From the NCBI GenBank assembly GCA_012932295.1, contig JAAONU010000010.1, positions 24,860,977 through 24,924,976 of the forward strand: a DNA stretch of 64,000 nt. The letters run 5' to 3'. The stretch's first letter is position 1. Each line of letters begins with the position of its first letter. Source of the DNA: Cyclina sinensis (lineage: Eukaryota; Mollusca; Bivalvia; Venerida; Veneridae). Below are positions 1 through 10,726 of the stretch, piece by piece. The translations under genes and the position numbers were made by a program. A model generated the notes under the pieces. The model saw nothing but the letters and a program-made list of their open reading frames with translations. It did no database searches and was not told the origin of the DNA.

Positions 1-1200
1 AGAAAATAGGTAAAAATAAATGAAGGCTAGGGAAAATGAACATATATTACTCATTTATACTATCAAACTTTAATTACTGCCCTCTCACCTGGCACTTCTG
101 TTGAGAAACGTATACCAAAAAACTAGAGAAAATTCAAGAAAGAGCACTACGATTCATTTATGATGACTACCAATCAGACTATATCTCACTTTTAATACAG
201 TCTAAATTACCAAATTTAAAACTAAGACGAATCAGAACTATACCACTTGTAATGCACAAAATCATTTATAAAAGAGGACCATCGTATCTACATGATCGTG
301 TTAATATAAAAACTCATTCTTTCAATTTTAGGTATAAAAATGAAGCCATCATTCCTCAGGTAAGAACTATCAGTTATGGCAGCAACTCTTTTCGTTCCTA
401 TGCACCAAAACTTTGGAATTTACTTCCCCAACACCTCAGACTGGAAGTGAATTATGATCAGTTTAAAAGCTTAATTGCTGCACGGAATGGAGAAAATAGC
501 TCATGTACGTTCTGCCAATAAACCCGCATTATAGTTTAGCTCCATCTCTAGTTTTGTTTTCTGTTTGTTTTCTTTGTATGCTTACCTGTCTTTTCAGCTG
601 CTTGTTTCCCATTTGGCTTGAATTTTTGTTTAGGCTTCATATACAATTTTTGTGTTCTGTGAGGAGGCTTCTGAACAGTTCTTCCCAAATCTGATTTGGA
701 CGATATTCGCTTTTAAGACTTGTGGACACACTCTTGTGTTCCTTTACATTTTCAGTATCTTATTTTATTTTCTCTTAAAGCAGTTCTTCTTAGGACTAGG
801 TCAATATTAGCAGACTCCACACAACTTTTAAACTTTATAATTTATTTTAGTTTTTATGAATGAGTTTTAATGTGTACGGTCAGTTTTATTTATATATTAT
901 TTATTTACTAATAAGTATAGGAAATTGAATGTTATCTCTAGCATGTCAAACTATTATTTATTTTATTATTCTATTATAAAGCTATTAATGACTATATCCC
1001 ACACTTATTAGAATTAGTTTAACCAGCAATACCATTTGTCTTTCAAAGATTTTCATAATGTTGGATTATGTGCTTTTTTATGTGTTTCATGTTTACATGT
1101 ATGTATGTCGGTCAAAAAGCTATACATGTACATAGCTTATTTTTGTGATATATTTTATATGTATACCGACAATAAATAAATTTTGATTTGATTTGATTTT
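1..1200 (+). mobile_element. 3' end of a non-LTR retrotransposon (LINE)
   Basis: The left edge holds the last part of a LINE: a reverse-transcriptase C-terminus to 521, a long AT-rich 3' UTR, an AATAAA at 1,171 and a short tail of TTTGA-type repeats at 1,181-1,200. A 3' microsatellite tail and a terminal Cys motif after a PKLWNLLP segment are typical of CR1/L2/Jockey-group elements. The 5' part lies outside the window or was lost by 5' truncation. No target-site duplication could be paired because the left end is not visible. The exact clade is not decided here. Confidence 0.75.
36..521 (+). pseudogene. LINE reverse transcriptase C-terminal fragment, one nonsense codon
   Basis: One frame reads through FNYCPLTWHFC, a TGA stop at 102-104, then KLEKIQERALRFIYDD, then a stretch containing LPNLKLRRIRT, YGSNSFRSYAPKLWNLLP, and ends CTFCQ followed by TAA at 519-521. 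This series matches the C-terminal segment after the polymerase domain of CR1/L2/Jockey-like LINE ORF2 proteins. The TGA probably replaced a glycine codon, and a second stop lies at 21-23, so the copy is dead. The polymerase catalytic core is not in the window. Confidence 0.75.
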
Positions 1201-2100
1201 AAGAAAATAGATACGAAATTAGCAATTCTGGTTTCCTTCTTTAATGATAATTCAATTATTGAACAATAATGATAATCGTCAATCTTCAATATTATTAGTC
1301 GTTTTTTAAGCACTAACTTTATTTAATGTCACCAGAGCTTGACAAGATAAAACATATTGTTATTCTTCTCAGATGTATATTGATTTCTTTCTTTCAGTTT
1401 AAAGTTCCTCTCCTCTATAGTATGAAACCTGTCAACTTAAAAGGAACTATAAAGTTAATATTGGCAATAAATAATGAATCTTTCTATGAAAAATGAATTA
1501 TTCTAAAAACGTTTTATTTCAATATAATTACAATTAGAAATATAAAATTAAGTAGAGCTTACTACACGTAGTCTAAAAGAATATGCTAACAATTGACAGA
1601 TTGAAAATAAAATTTACACACCTGTTTGTTTCTGTAATTATCTTACACAATTGCGTGGGCTCCGAACAGATTGTTGTTGCAGAGTTCTAAGACTTAACCT
1701 GTTTCTGGACACTTCTGTTTAATTGCAACTACAACTGAGACTTATACATGTGACAGAATCTGACACATAGCGCTCGGCTTAATATTTCTTCCAAAAGACT
1801 ATCATTAGCATTATAATTTTGGGGATTGAGGTATCTAGCAGACGTACAGAAAACGCACTACATCAGCTGTTGTTCTCACATGACTACATAAAATAGGAGT
1901 CGGTAGTATAATCCATCGCTTTTCCATATAGTCTACTTCATCTCTTTCATATGAGACGTTTATTTTTTATAGCAGAAGATGAAACAATTATGATTCGATG
2001 ACTGACGGAATTGATTAATGAAAGATATTTGACAAAATAATTTAAGTATACGGTTTTTATTTGTTTTTTTATTAATTATAATATTAAACAAAATTTATTA
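1201..2100. other. AT-rich non-coding stretch
   Basis: No ORF of note, repeat array or RNA-like structure was seen. It does not obviously match the duplicated units. Confidence 0.5.
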
Positions 2101-3540
2101 ATGGTGTAGGTATTAGGTATTTATTTTACAGTATCATGATTTGACAAACTTCGTGAACGCGTGTACTGAATATCTGATATAGCCTTGACTCACTAGTTCA
2201 TACTGTCATAACATGCAAGAAGATAATGTTTGCCTAACTTGATACATCGAAATCCACACATTTATTTAGGGAGCTTTTCAAACGAATATAGAATCAAGAG
2301 ATAAACAAGTGTTTTAATAGCGAGTTTTAAAAATGTCTAATACGTGCAAAGATTTTAACGACTTTGCATGCAGAATAAATGTAAACTTTCAATTTCAAGG
2401 CTAACTTGTTATTTCTTCGGTTAACTATATTCGTTTTGAAAGGCCCCCTCGCGTTATGAAAATACCGACCTTGAAGCATTGTTACACATACAAAAAGATA
2501 GATAATTTGTTCAATTCAGCCTTTCTGTTTGTTTGTCTGCAGTATTTGCATTCTTTGTATCATTTCGTAAATCGAATGATTAGAAATTTTGTATTTGCAA
2601 GTAAACTGTTGACAACCGTTTCAAACTGTAACATCTGAACCATTGCTACGTTTAATTTCTTTTTGATTGTCGTATCTCCTTCGAAAACATGAAATAACTG
2701 AGTTTTATTTTAACCGTTGAGACTTTTCTTTAAACTTTATGACCATAACGATTTCAACACAGAGTGAAGAACATTTTCTTCATATATTGTTATGCTTCAT
2801 TCTTTATACTGAGATGTAATGTGTAATTATGTCATACTGTTTGCATTTACCATCTGTATTTTTTTACTATTCCACAAAATTTTCCTCTATCTTAAATATT
2901 TGCTGTTAGCTTATTAGATCAGTTACCAGATGATATTTGTCAGCCACATGAAGAAGGACGAAGAACTACCTAGACACTAACCACAACAGATTGTTGTTTT
3001 ACAGCTGATTAGTTTTTTATTGCATTTTTTTATGATTACCAGGTTTTACTCACCACAAGGTATCAACATTGAAGAAAGAGAAATAATGAGATAAGGTGAC
3101 ACTTAGATTGCAAATACATACGTTGAACTTGGATATACATTTTGCTCTTCCTTATTAATGCTGTTCCCACGAGATAATTACTCGTTCGTTTTTATCAGTT
3201 ACTAAATTGTAGACACATCATAGAGAAAGACATGTGCAATTTAAACGAATATAATGCATTGAAAACAAAAAAGCGCAATAAAAACGAGTAGTGTTAGAAA
3301 AACAAAAGTGCAATAAAATAAGTCGTAGAAACGAGTTAGTGAAGTCGGAGGACCGAGATAGCAAGCTATTGCGTTACACTATTTTGTTTCAAGCAGTGCT
3401 TTTTGTTTAAACTACACTTCTCTTGATTTTCAAGTCGTTCCCATGAGATACTTTTTCGAGGGAAAAACTTAGTGCGTCATGGTAACAGTTACTAAGCCGT
3501 AGATCATTCCAATGTGAATACGTAGTTTTCAGTGCCATCT
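2100..3540. repeat. Worn tail of a preceding duplication unit (partial)
   Basis: Sequence around 2,120-2,300 resembles 51,310-51,500 in unit 2 and 21,880-21,960 in unit 1. Shared pieces include a TTTATTTTACAGTAT stretch and an AAGATAATGTTTGC stretch followed by a CATTTATT stretch. The ATCA microsatellite and mariner that follow in the other units are absent here. I infer that this is the decayed end of an earlier copy. No coding sequence was recognised. Confidence 0.4.
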
Positions 3541-4420
3541 TGAATACACGACATGTATACTTGTTTACTTTCATAGATCAATAAATATGTTACAAAAGCA
3601 TCTTTCAGGGTAACTTCTTGTCAAATAAATACATTCATATTATGGCATTTCCTGTTTTCAAGTTTACTTGTTTTCGGATTAAGAATGTTAGAAAAAATAC
3701 TTCACTTTATTGTGCATGTATGTATATTTTTTAGATGCTACATTAGTTAACAGATTATAAGTAAACTCTCTACATTAACTTTTTTATCAAAATGGCTGAT
3801 ATTTTTCGTAGATTTTAATTCAATTTCCCCAAATCCCCTTTAATACACATGACTGGTGCGTGCGTCATGCACTTGTTATCAAGTCTTTGTTTTCTACATG
3901 AGAATAGGGTGATGTATTGATGGCAGTGGGAAGAAAGTAACCCCGAACATATATGACCGGAAGTATATTCATGTTTTCTATAGAAACGAATCCTATTTTA
4001 AGTGTAGGTTTCCTTGAATACACATTTTTTTCTTTCTTTTAGTAGAAACCTGTCATAGTAAATAATTAAAGCACATTTTTCTAGTATGGAATTTTACGCG
4101 GTATTTTCTCAAGACATGCGATGCGTTACCCCAACTGTTGCTAGCTCTTCCTAGAAGAGATAAAGTATAATAAGCTGTAAACTTTCATGGTTCTATCATG
4201 AAAACAAAGACATCAATGCTTGAGAGAATTTGGTTTGTTATAAGCTAAAATTCCTTTACAGTGCTACCTGCCAAGAATTACCAGGTCTTCATCCCAAATT
4301 TCATTAAAAGTTCTTTCGGAGTAAATAATTTCGAATTGAATTATTTCGAGCAACATTTTAATTGCTCTGGCAGCCATGGTTTCTCGAGTGACAAGAGGAC
4401 GAACCATTCTTCATTTTGTT

Positions 4421-4925
4421 TTAAATCAGAAATCACGTTTTATTTATTGAATTAGCATGCGTCTTGGAAATGATAGAGACAAAAGTGTGTTCATGGACGG
4501 TCAGTCGAACTATTAGATCAAACGGTTACGATCAATCAGTTGAGAACACAACAGCCTAGAGACTTCTACTTATTAAGCAGGTTGAGAATATTAGGAAAAC
4601 CCCTTCACTGGCTCTCAAAGAATAAGTCCACAGGGGGCTGCACTATAAAAAGGGGTTTCGGGGGGAAAGTCTTCAAAATACTTTAAAACACAAATTACGT
4701 TTTCAATTATTGAATTGGAATGAGTTTCGGAAATGTCGGGAGATATTATTTTGTTCGTGGTCGGTTCAAACGGTTCAGATGCATCACTTAAAAGCGCAAC
4801 AGCCTAGAGACTTTATATTTTTTCAAGTAGGTTGAGCATATTAAGTAAATACCACTATCTTTACTGTTCTCACTTGGTATCAAAGATTATGGTCACAGGG
4901 GCCTGCAATATAAAAAGGGTTTCGG
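4421..4925 (+). repeat. Local tandem duplication of ~240 bp
   Basis: Two imperfect copies, about 4,421-4,665 and 4,683-4,925. Each runs from an ACGTTTT...TTATTGAATT motif through AACAGCCTAGAGACTT and GTAGGTTGAG-like text to a TATAAAAAGGGGTTTCGG-like end. Units 2 and 3 have only one copy at the equivalent place (24,800-25,050; 54,410-54,600). Confidence 0.65.
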
Positions 4926-5764
4926 ATATAAAGATAAAACAAAACAAAAAATACATATATGTTAAAGTAAGCATTTCTTTCTGATTAAAGGGAGAAAACT
5001 ATAACATTTGTCGATATTTTACAACAAGAGTATTTATTTTGTGTTAATACGTTTTACGCATGCATTCTTTTGTTACCTATTAGTTACTTTTCGCAAAAGA
5101 CGTAGGGTGTACCTCTTCTACATGACATTTGAACATGAATGAATATCGGCTTGTTTTACATGTAATGCTTTCCCTGTTTGTATATAAAACTGTCTTTGCA
5201 GTTGCAAACGTTCATCCGTCCGTCCGTTTTTTGTTCATTCTGTCATTCGTTCTTTCCTAAGTTTTTCTATCGTTTTTTTTTGTTTGTTGGCTCATCTATT
5301 TACAACGTCTGTTCGATCAATTTGTTTACAAATTGCGTGCAGATCAAACAATCACACAGTATAGTAAGTTCACCTCCGTGATACAACAATATCCTACTAC
5401 AGGCAATGGGAGATAACATCTATATACAGCTACAAAAAACTTATACAAATAGGTTAAAATGAAAACAAATATGTTTATTTTAGTGACCTGCACAGCTGTA
5501 CAAATTCAATGACAATATTTATGGGAAATCAAACAATAGCACAAGGGTCAATAAAACATATATACAATACAATGTTTTTATATTAATATTAGAATTACAT
5601 AAACATATAATAGATTTTCGAACGATGGGTTTCTCAGAAATGTAGCTTGTAGATACTTTAGTAAGCAAGAAGGGAACAATGTTATATACGTCGTTACGTA
5701 TTGTGGGTGTGAACTGCTCTTTCTATGTTTTTTTTTAAATATATATGTTGTCTTCGGTAAAAAT

Positions 5765-6057
5765 ATGATGGATGAAAGAATAATGGATAAGAAAGCTTGC
5801 AGCAAAATATCTGACAGAAAGATGTGAAAAAAATAAGTTACAGGCAAAGAATAAAATATTCCTTGAGTTTTGGAGCACGAACTGGCATCAATAACCTACG
5901 TAAAGGAGCTGAAACAGATTCTACAGCCACAAAAGTTAAATTCTGAGGTAAGTAGAAGACAACGCACACTCCAGTATACCTGAAATCTGACGGTTTACAG
6001 ATTGTAGTCCGCAAACTGTTTTTAACAACATTTGGACTAGGTGAGAGAATGATGATT
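5765..6057 (+). pseudogene. Decayed exon remnant beside GT11 gene, unit 1
   Basis: Most eroded of three related remnants. It aligns with 27,180-27,490 (unit 2) and about 60,000-60,290 (unit 3): a DERMKE-like to ACRKMC-like stretch, then EFWS and the readable segment YLKSDGLQIVVRKLFLTTFG near 5,980-6,040. Frames are broken by stops and indels. The text resembles the Cys-containing C-terminal module of a lineage-expanded uncharacterised invertebrate family, sometimes seen beside transposase genes. I recall that pattern only loosely, so the function is left open. It lies on the plus strand, about 1.5 kb past the 3' end of the GT11 gene. Confidence 0.4.
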
Positions 6058-6937
6058 AGCTAGAAAGAAACAGAGTGATGATGCGTTCTAAGGATGGCAG
6101 TTCGTATGAGAATTACTCACAAAGACATTAGAAATAGTTAGACCATTTATTCTGTTAGCCAAAAGTAAACTCACGAAATCTATATTCTGTTGTTCTTTGT
6201 TTCATTTCCAAGTTTAACTTTTTATATAATGTGACAGTTAAGCCATATTTATGTTAGTTTTTATTATGATAAAAGCATGTCAAAAGCATGGTTATTCAAT
6301 TCCAAAGTAGTACGAGTCTTTGCCTGTCTGATTTTTTCTATAAGCTGTAGTCTAAGGTAAGAAAGCTTGTGGTGAAAATCTTAATTATAATTGTTAACGG
6401 TTGTTTCAGAACATCTGCTTACACAACCTTTCTTTAGAGACTTTACTAAACCTTCTTCAAGTAATAAAGTGTTTGTTGTTGCATAACAAATACATTTACA
6501 GTACAGAACAAACCTCTCAATCAAATATTATTAATTTTGAAAAATCTGACTCCGAAATCATTTTTTATCATTATACATCTTGTATTGTCCGTTTTGTTAG
6601 CACACGTGTTGAAAGTCAATATGATTTATTCAATATTCATAATATTTATTCATACATGTATTCATAATAGTTTTCATTGATTAAAATCTTTAGAATCAAT
6701 GTATTCTGTTAGACAAAAGTTTCGACGTCAGTGTGACAAAAATAAATAAATCAACTACTTAATTAATTAGCTAAGACTTACATGCTAGTATGGAGGCGCA
6801 ACTTTGGAGAGTCTTCTTCCTAGGAAGTTTGTCAGATCCTAAGGTATTTTGCTATGTAGTTTTCTTGGTTGCAATGGGACGAAACTCAATACACATGTGT
6901 CTGTGTCTCAGACACCATGTCCCCAAAATTCCACGGT

Positions 6938-6968
6938 AAAAAAAAAAAAAATATATATATATATATAT
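6938..6968. repeat. Poly(A)/(AT)n simple repeat
   Basis: A run of A followed by an AT dinucleotide tract. It is absent from the equivalent place in unit 2, where this stretch is otherwise rearranged (28,250-28,570). Confidence 0.9.
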
Positions 6969-7510
6969 GTTTGTATGTAAAACCTCACTAACAATTTCTG
7001 TGGGAATTTTTAGTTTTAACACGACAGCTTCAAAAAACAGTGATAATCACATATTTGCTATTTTTCGAAAACAGTAAAAATTGGCATTATGCTATATTTA
7101 CGACGACGACATTAGTAGTTTCTTGAAGTCCCCACGATAAAGTGTTTTATATGGTCTATATTTTGACTTAGGATAGTATTTTTCTTCAAAAAGCCCAATT
7201 TAATCAGGGCTGACCAAATGTTTATTAGTATTCTAATACCTTAAACGTATTTTCTATAGTCAGAAAAGATTCGTTTTCATATGACATGTTCTCCGAATTT
7301 TGATTTGATTGGCAGTTTGAAAAAATCCATAACCATCTTACAATATGTCAATGTGTCAGAAATATTCTGCTGAACGTAGCTTGTTTTCTAAAACAAAAAA
7401 GCAAGCTGTCAAAAATAACGTTTTTAACATTTTTATTTTACTTGCTTGTTGCATACAACATATACTACAAAAACTGAAGAACATTAAGCTGTTCAAAAAA
7501 AGTGATCGGA

Positions 7511-8623
7511 TTATGAAAGACCACTCCAGCCTAAAGGATAATAGTCCTGTCGATTAAATCCTAGACTTAAATTACTTCCTGGTACTGGATACCTATTGAA
7601 ATATACAGTCGTGCCTCCCGACAGCCACGCTCCCCACCATCCAAACGTTCCAGATGTTACAATCACGTGGTCACATAACATCAGCAGACACATGTCATCG
7701 CCTGGGTCATTAAAAGGACTTAGAATAATGTTATTTATGTTCTCCCTACACCAAGCCTTGTCATCACTTACAGCGATGAACGTAATATTAACATATTTCT
7801 TTGCATAAAACGCCCTGGCTTTCTTAATATACGTTATATTGGCAGTAATATAACCTAGTCTTTCATGACGACTTTCTGTGAAGTCACCTCGACGAATATG
7901 AATACACACCACTTGATATCCAGGTCTTGCAATGCTTTGTAAGAAGTGTCTTGCTTTTTGTACATGTACGGTCTCTGATTTGAATATGTCACGCAACATA
8001 TGCTTTGCTTCTTCAAAGTATTTCCATGACTGTAAGAATCCATGAAGACTTACATTTTTGCCTGAATTAAACTCTTTAGAACAATTGTAATAAACAGCAT
8101 ATCTGTTGCATTCACACGTAATGACGTCTTTAATTTCTCTAAAATATTTTTGCGCTACTATGTTTGGAAGTTTGAAATATTTAGCCAGTAAAATGTCTCC
8201 TTGAATTATTGGAATAGCGTCATATTTATAAGCCATTCCAATAAGGGAAGCAACTTGAAACAACTGATTACCTATCCTACCTTGTATTTCTTTTGACATA
8301 ACAAAACGGCTGCAGAGCCCATTGGCCATTGCATCTTTCATCCAAGTTTCTGTTGCGTAATTCCTGGATTTAGTAGGAGAGATTTCTGCACCACCGTATG
8401 CAAGTTCATGCAAGGTGAGGTCCTTCCATGATAGCAGAAAGCACTGTTTATTTCTCTGCTTCAAATCTTTGTGGCGGTCATTTGATTGTCTGAAATGTAG
8501 CTGCTGACGAAAATGGTTTGAGATGCAGTATAACGCTAGAGCCACAATCTGTATGACAAAGAAAATAACTATTAACTTTCTTAATATGTGATCCTTTCGA
8601 TGTTTCAGGCAAAAGTTGGTCAT
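7511..8623 (-). CDS. GT11 galactoside alpha-1,2-fucosyltransferase-like, copy A
   Basis: Intact 370-residue single-exon ORF. Residues 17-34 form one membrane segment after a short basic N-terminus, giving the type II topology of Golgi glycosyltransferases. A stem of about 70 residues follows. The luminal catalytic domain carries the GT11 signatures: GRIGNQLFQ (115-123), HIRRGDF (242-248, the GDP-fucose-binding motif of this family), SDDKAWCRENI (286-296), and CDHVIVTSGTFGWWGAWL (317-334). N-glycosylation sequons stand at 190, 262, 279 and 351. The length is usual for animal GT11. The expected role is transfer of fucose from GDP-fucose in alpha-1,2 linkage to galactose on glycans; the acceptor cannot be read from sequence. 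A minus-strand AATAAA lies about 75 nt past the stop (7,432-7,437). The ATG follows an AAAGTATTTAAA context; an AG at 8,635 could be a 5'-UTR splice acceptor, unproven. Confidence 0.92.
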   Translation of the reverse strand: MTNFCLKHRKDHILRKLIVIFFVIQIVALALYCISNHFRQQLHFRQSNDRHKDLKQRNKQCFLLSWKDLTLHELAYGGAEISPTKSRNYATETWMKDAMANGLCSRFVMSKEIQGRIGNQLFQVASLIGMAYKYDAIPIIQGDILLAKYFKLPNIVAQKYFREIKDVITCECNRYAVYYNCSKEFNSGKNVSLHGFLQSWKYFEEAKHMLRDIFKSETVHVQKARHFLQSIARPGYQVVCIHIRRGDFTESRHERLGYITANITYIKKARAFYAKKYVNITFIAVSDDKAWCRENINNIILSPFNDPGDDMCLLMLCDHVIVTSGTFGWWGAWLSGGTTVYFNRYPVPGSNLSLGFNRQDYYPLGWSGLS

Positions 8624-9310
8624 TTTAAATACTTTCTGTCCTCGTTGTGTCTTTATTCGCTAGTTATTTTTCTCATCGATATCTTTGTCAGTTTTGTTTC
8701 TTCCTCGTTCTAACAATGCATTTGCGTACAGGTGTATTTTTTTATTTTATTTTCTGTTCATATTTTTCACAGTACAGGCGTCATTGAACATGTTCCGTTT
8801 TTCCTACATATGGTTTTATTTCCATCATTGATCCTTACAGACGTTATACCATTTACTGTTCACCTTTTGTGTCAATTCATAATATTTTTTATTACAAGTT
8901 ACATATGTCTTCATGTTTCTCCTTATTTCTATTTCAATCAGATGATATGCACGCTTTGTTAAAGCTTTTTCAGAATGAAGTAGTCAATCACAAGGGGTGT
9001 ATTTCTGCCTTTATTGTTTGTTCATAATTCGAAATATTTGTTGAAGATTTTACAATGCAATGTTCCATAGTTTTATCATAATTATACATGTTCTTTTAGT
9101 TTGCTACAGTAAAATGTCAAAAATGTTTATTTGAACTTTTCAGAGGTCCTATGCTTCACTTTAATTTAAAAAATCGTGTCGTAAGGAGCAAGTTTTACCT
9201 TTCATGTATCAGGTACTTCATCACGCTGGTCCACTTTCAGAGATTTACGTTACCCAATTCTTCATCTGATATATCTCATACATTAAAACCTTCTTCATGC
9301 CTTTAATTGC
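8624..9310. other. 5' flank of GT11 copy A, non-coding
   Basis: AT-rich and aligned along its length with 29,985-30,710 in unit 2, with small indels. No clear core promoter was identified. Sequence shared upstream of both genes is where regulation would be sought. Confidence 0.6.
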
Positions 9311-9577
9311 TTAAGTTCTGTTAGGAGTTTTTGTTTCTTTTGCAGGATCTAAGGAAACTTGCTGGTAGCTGTCGAATGTTTGATGAAAATTTGGCGGTAG
9401 ATTCGAAACAGCAGAGGAATTAAATCTCAGAAAAATCTGTGTAAAAATTAAGAAAAATAATGGTTTCTGAGTAAGACTGGGATATATTTTACCGCGTAAG
9501 CCAAAAGGTGGCACGAGGAGACCAATGAAAATAACGTAATCTTGTTTAAGGGTAAGATGCACTTTAACTTTTTCCAT
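9311..9577 (-). CDS. Small ORF of unknown status, upstream of GT11 A
   Basis: 88-codon ORF starting MEKVKVHLTLKQDY, about 690 bp upstream of the GT11 start on the same strand. The unit-2 counterpart (30,714-30,944) keeps the first ~36 residues (MGKVKVHLTLKQDY) and then shifts frame through an indel of about 10 bp near the TCTTACTCAG stretch. No domain was recognised. It may be a 5' exon, a decayed gene or chance; loss of frame in the sister copy argues against a conserved protein. Confidence 0.2.
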   Translation of the reverse strand: MEKVKVHLTLKQDYVIFIGLLVPPFGLRGKIYPSLTQKPLFFLIFTQIFLRFNSSAVSNLPPNFHQTFDSYQQVSLDPAKETKTPNRT

Positions 9578-9952
9578 AGTTTATAATTGTCTAATACAAA
9601 AAGACATTTTAATTACATACTACATTGTATTCCTTGCTGTTCATAGAGATAGTTTTAAAAAAGACAATAGTGTGCAAGAAAGATGTCAAATCAAGTCAAA
9701 TGAAATATGTTCTCATCTTTAAAGCGACTGACTCACAGATAGGCTAACGACGGGAAAAATGTTTGAACATCTGGAAATTCCAACAGTAGTTGTGAAGAAC
9801 ATATACAAACTAGGTTGTATATTTACTTTTTGGTTACAGAAAAATATCAAAATATAAAGTTTTACACACTTTTATTGGTAAAAAATTTACCCCGTTAGCC
9901 ATTAGGTAGATACTTTTGTTTTATCATAAATTTTGACGAAATTTGATAACTA

Positions 9953-10034
9953 GTCTCTGTGGTTAAGGAGTGCAGATCGTCGCTATATATTTTACTGACC
10001 ATAAGGTCATGGGTTCGAATCCTGGTTAAGTCAA
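9953..10034 (+). repeat. tRNA-like (SINE head) sequence, unit 1
   Basis: A GTGGTTAAGGAGTG A-box-like stretch and a GGGTTCGAATCCTGG B box about 45 nt later imitate an internal Pol III promoter. No acceptor-stem pairing was found, so it is a tRNA-derived repeat rather than a tRNA. The same repeat sits at the matching place in unit 2. Confidence 0.5.
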
Positions 10035-10586
10035 AACTCTTTTTTTTCAGTTTTCATGGAATATAAAGTATCATATTATTTTTCCCCATAGAATATTAAT
10101 TTTAAAGAAAAAAAATAGCTAAATTATGTGAGGCAATCGATTTAACCTCTAACACAAGATTATTGGTTGGTTAGTACTATTGGTAATGGGGCAATGAGCT
10201 TGTCACTATTAAAAAGAAAATATACATTACACTACAACGGGGCTTAAATAGTATGACTTATGGTAGATAAAAATGCAATTTTAAAGTATCGAAAAACGAT
10301 CTGTTTAAATCATTTAAAACAATTATTATAAATGCAACATCACACTTACACTGAAACATGCATTCACACATTACAAAATGGTACTGAAATTAAATAATTG
10401 TAATACATGCACGGACAGACGATAGAAAAAGCAGAGTTTATTTTTCATTTTACCCCAAAGTGCGTTAAATTATCTTTTAAGAGGGATTATACCTCATTTC
10501 AAAGCTTCGTTTATCTTTTTACTTTAACATAAAAATGTTTAATAGAAATATACTAAAGAACAAAATACACAAAATAAAAATTCTTA

Positions 10587-10724
10587 CACTGGTTGGAGGT
10601 ACAGACAGGAATATTTGGCTCGAGGGTAAATGTTTAAATCGGTAACGACTAACGAAGCTCTGCCGTGTTACCGCTAAAAAGTTATCCAAGAGCCGGATAT
10701 TTCCTTCTGTACCGACAGCCAGTG
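10587..10724. mobile_element. Fold-back MITE, 138 bp, TA-flanked
   Basis: Terminal inverted repeats begin CACTGGTTGG and CACTGGCTGT and pair for about 38 bp, including GGTACAGA and AATAT/ATATC text ending in GGCTC. TA dinucleotides flank both ends (10,585-10,586; 10,725-10,726), fitting a Tc1/mariner-type target. It is not present at the matching site of unit 2 (about 31.62 kb). It has no coding capacity. Confidence 0.7.
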
Positions 10725-10726
10725 TA

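Noticed and set aside
5178..5381. 67-codon ORF with Ser/Phe-rich text, similar frames at 25,867 and 55,306
   Set aside because: Arises from the CCGT/T-rich tract shared by the three units; frames and ends differ between copies.
6401..6667. 88-codon frame with a similar frame in unit 2 (27,841-28,092)
   Set aside because: No ATG at the start, low-complexity composition and different ends in the two copies. One in-frame 3-bp indel is not enough to claim coding.
7596..7808. 70-codon plus-strand ORF found opposite all three GT11 genes (also 28,951-29,163 and 60,397-60,609)
   Set aside because: Antisense shadow of the conserved GT11 C-terminal motif region; its conservation follows from the sense strand.
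9953..10034. Candidate tRNA gene
   Set aside because: B box present, but no cloverleaf; the sister copy at 31,232 has a decayed B box.
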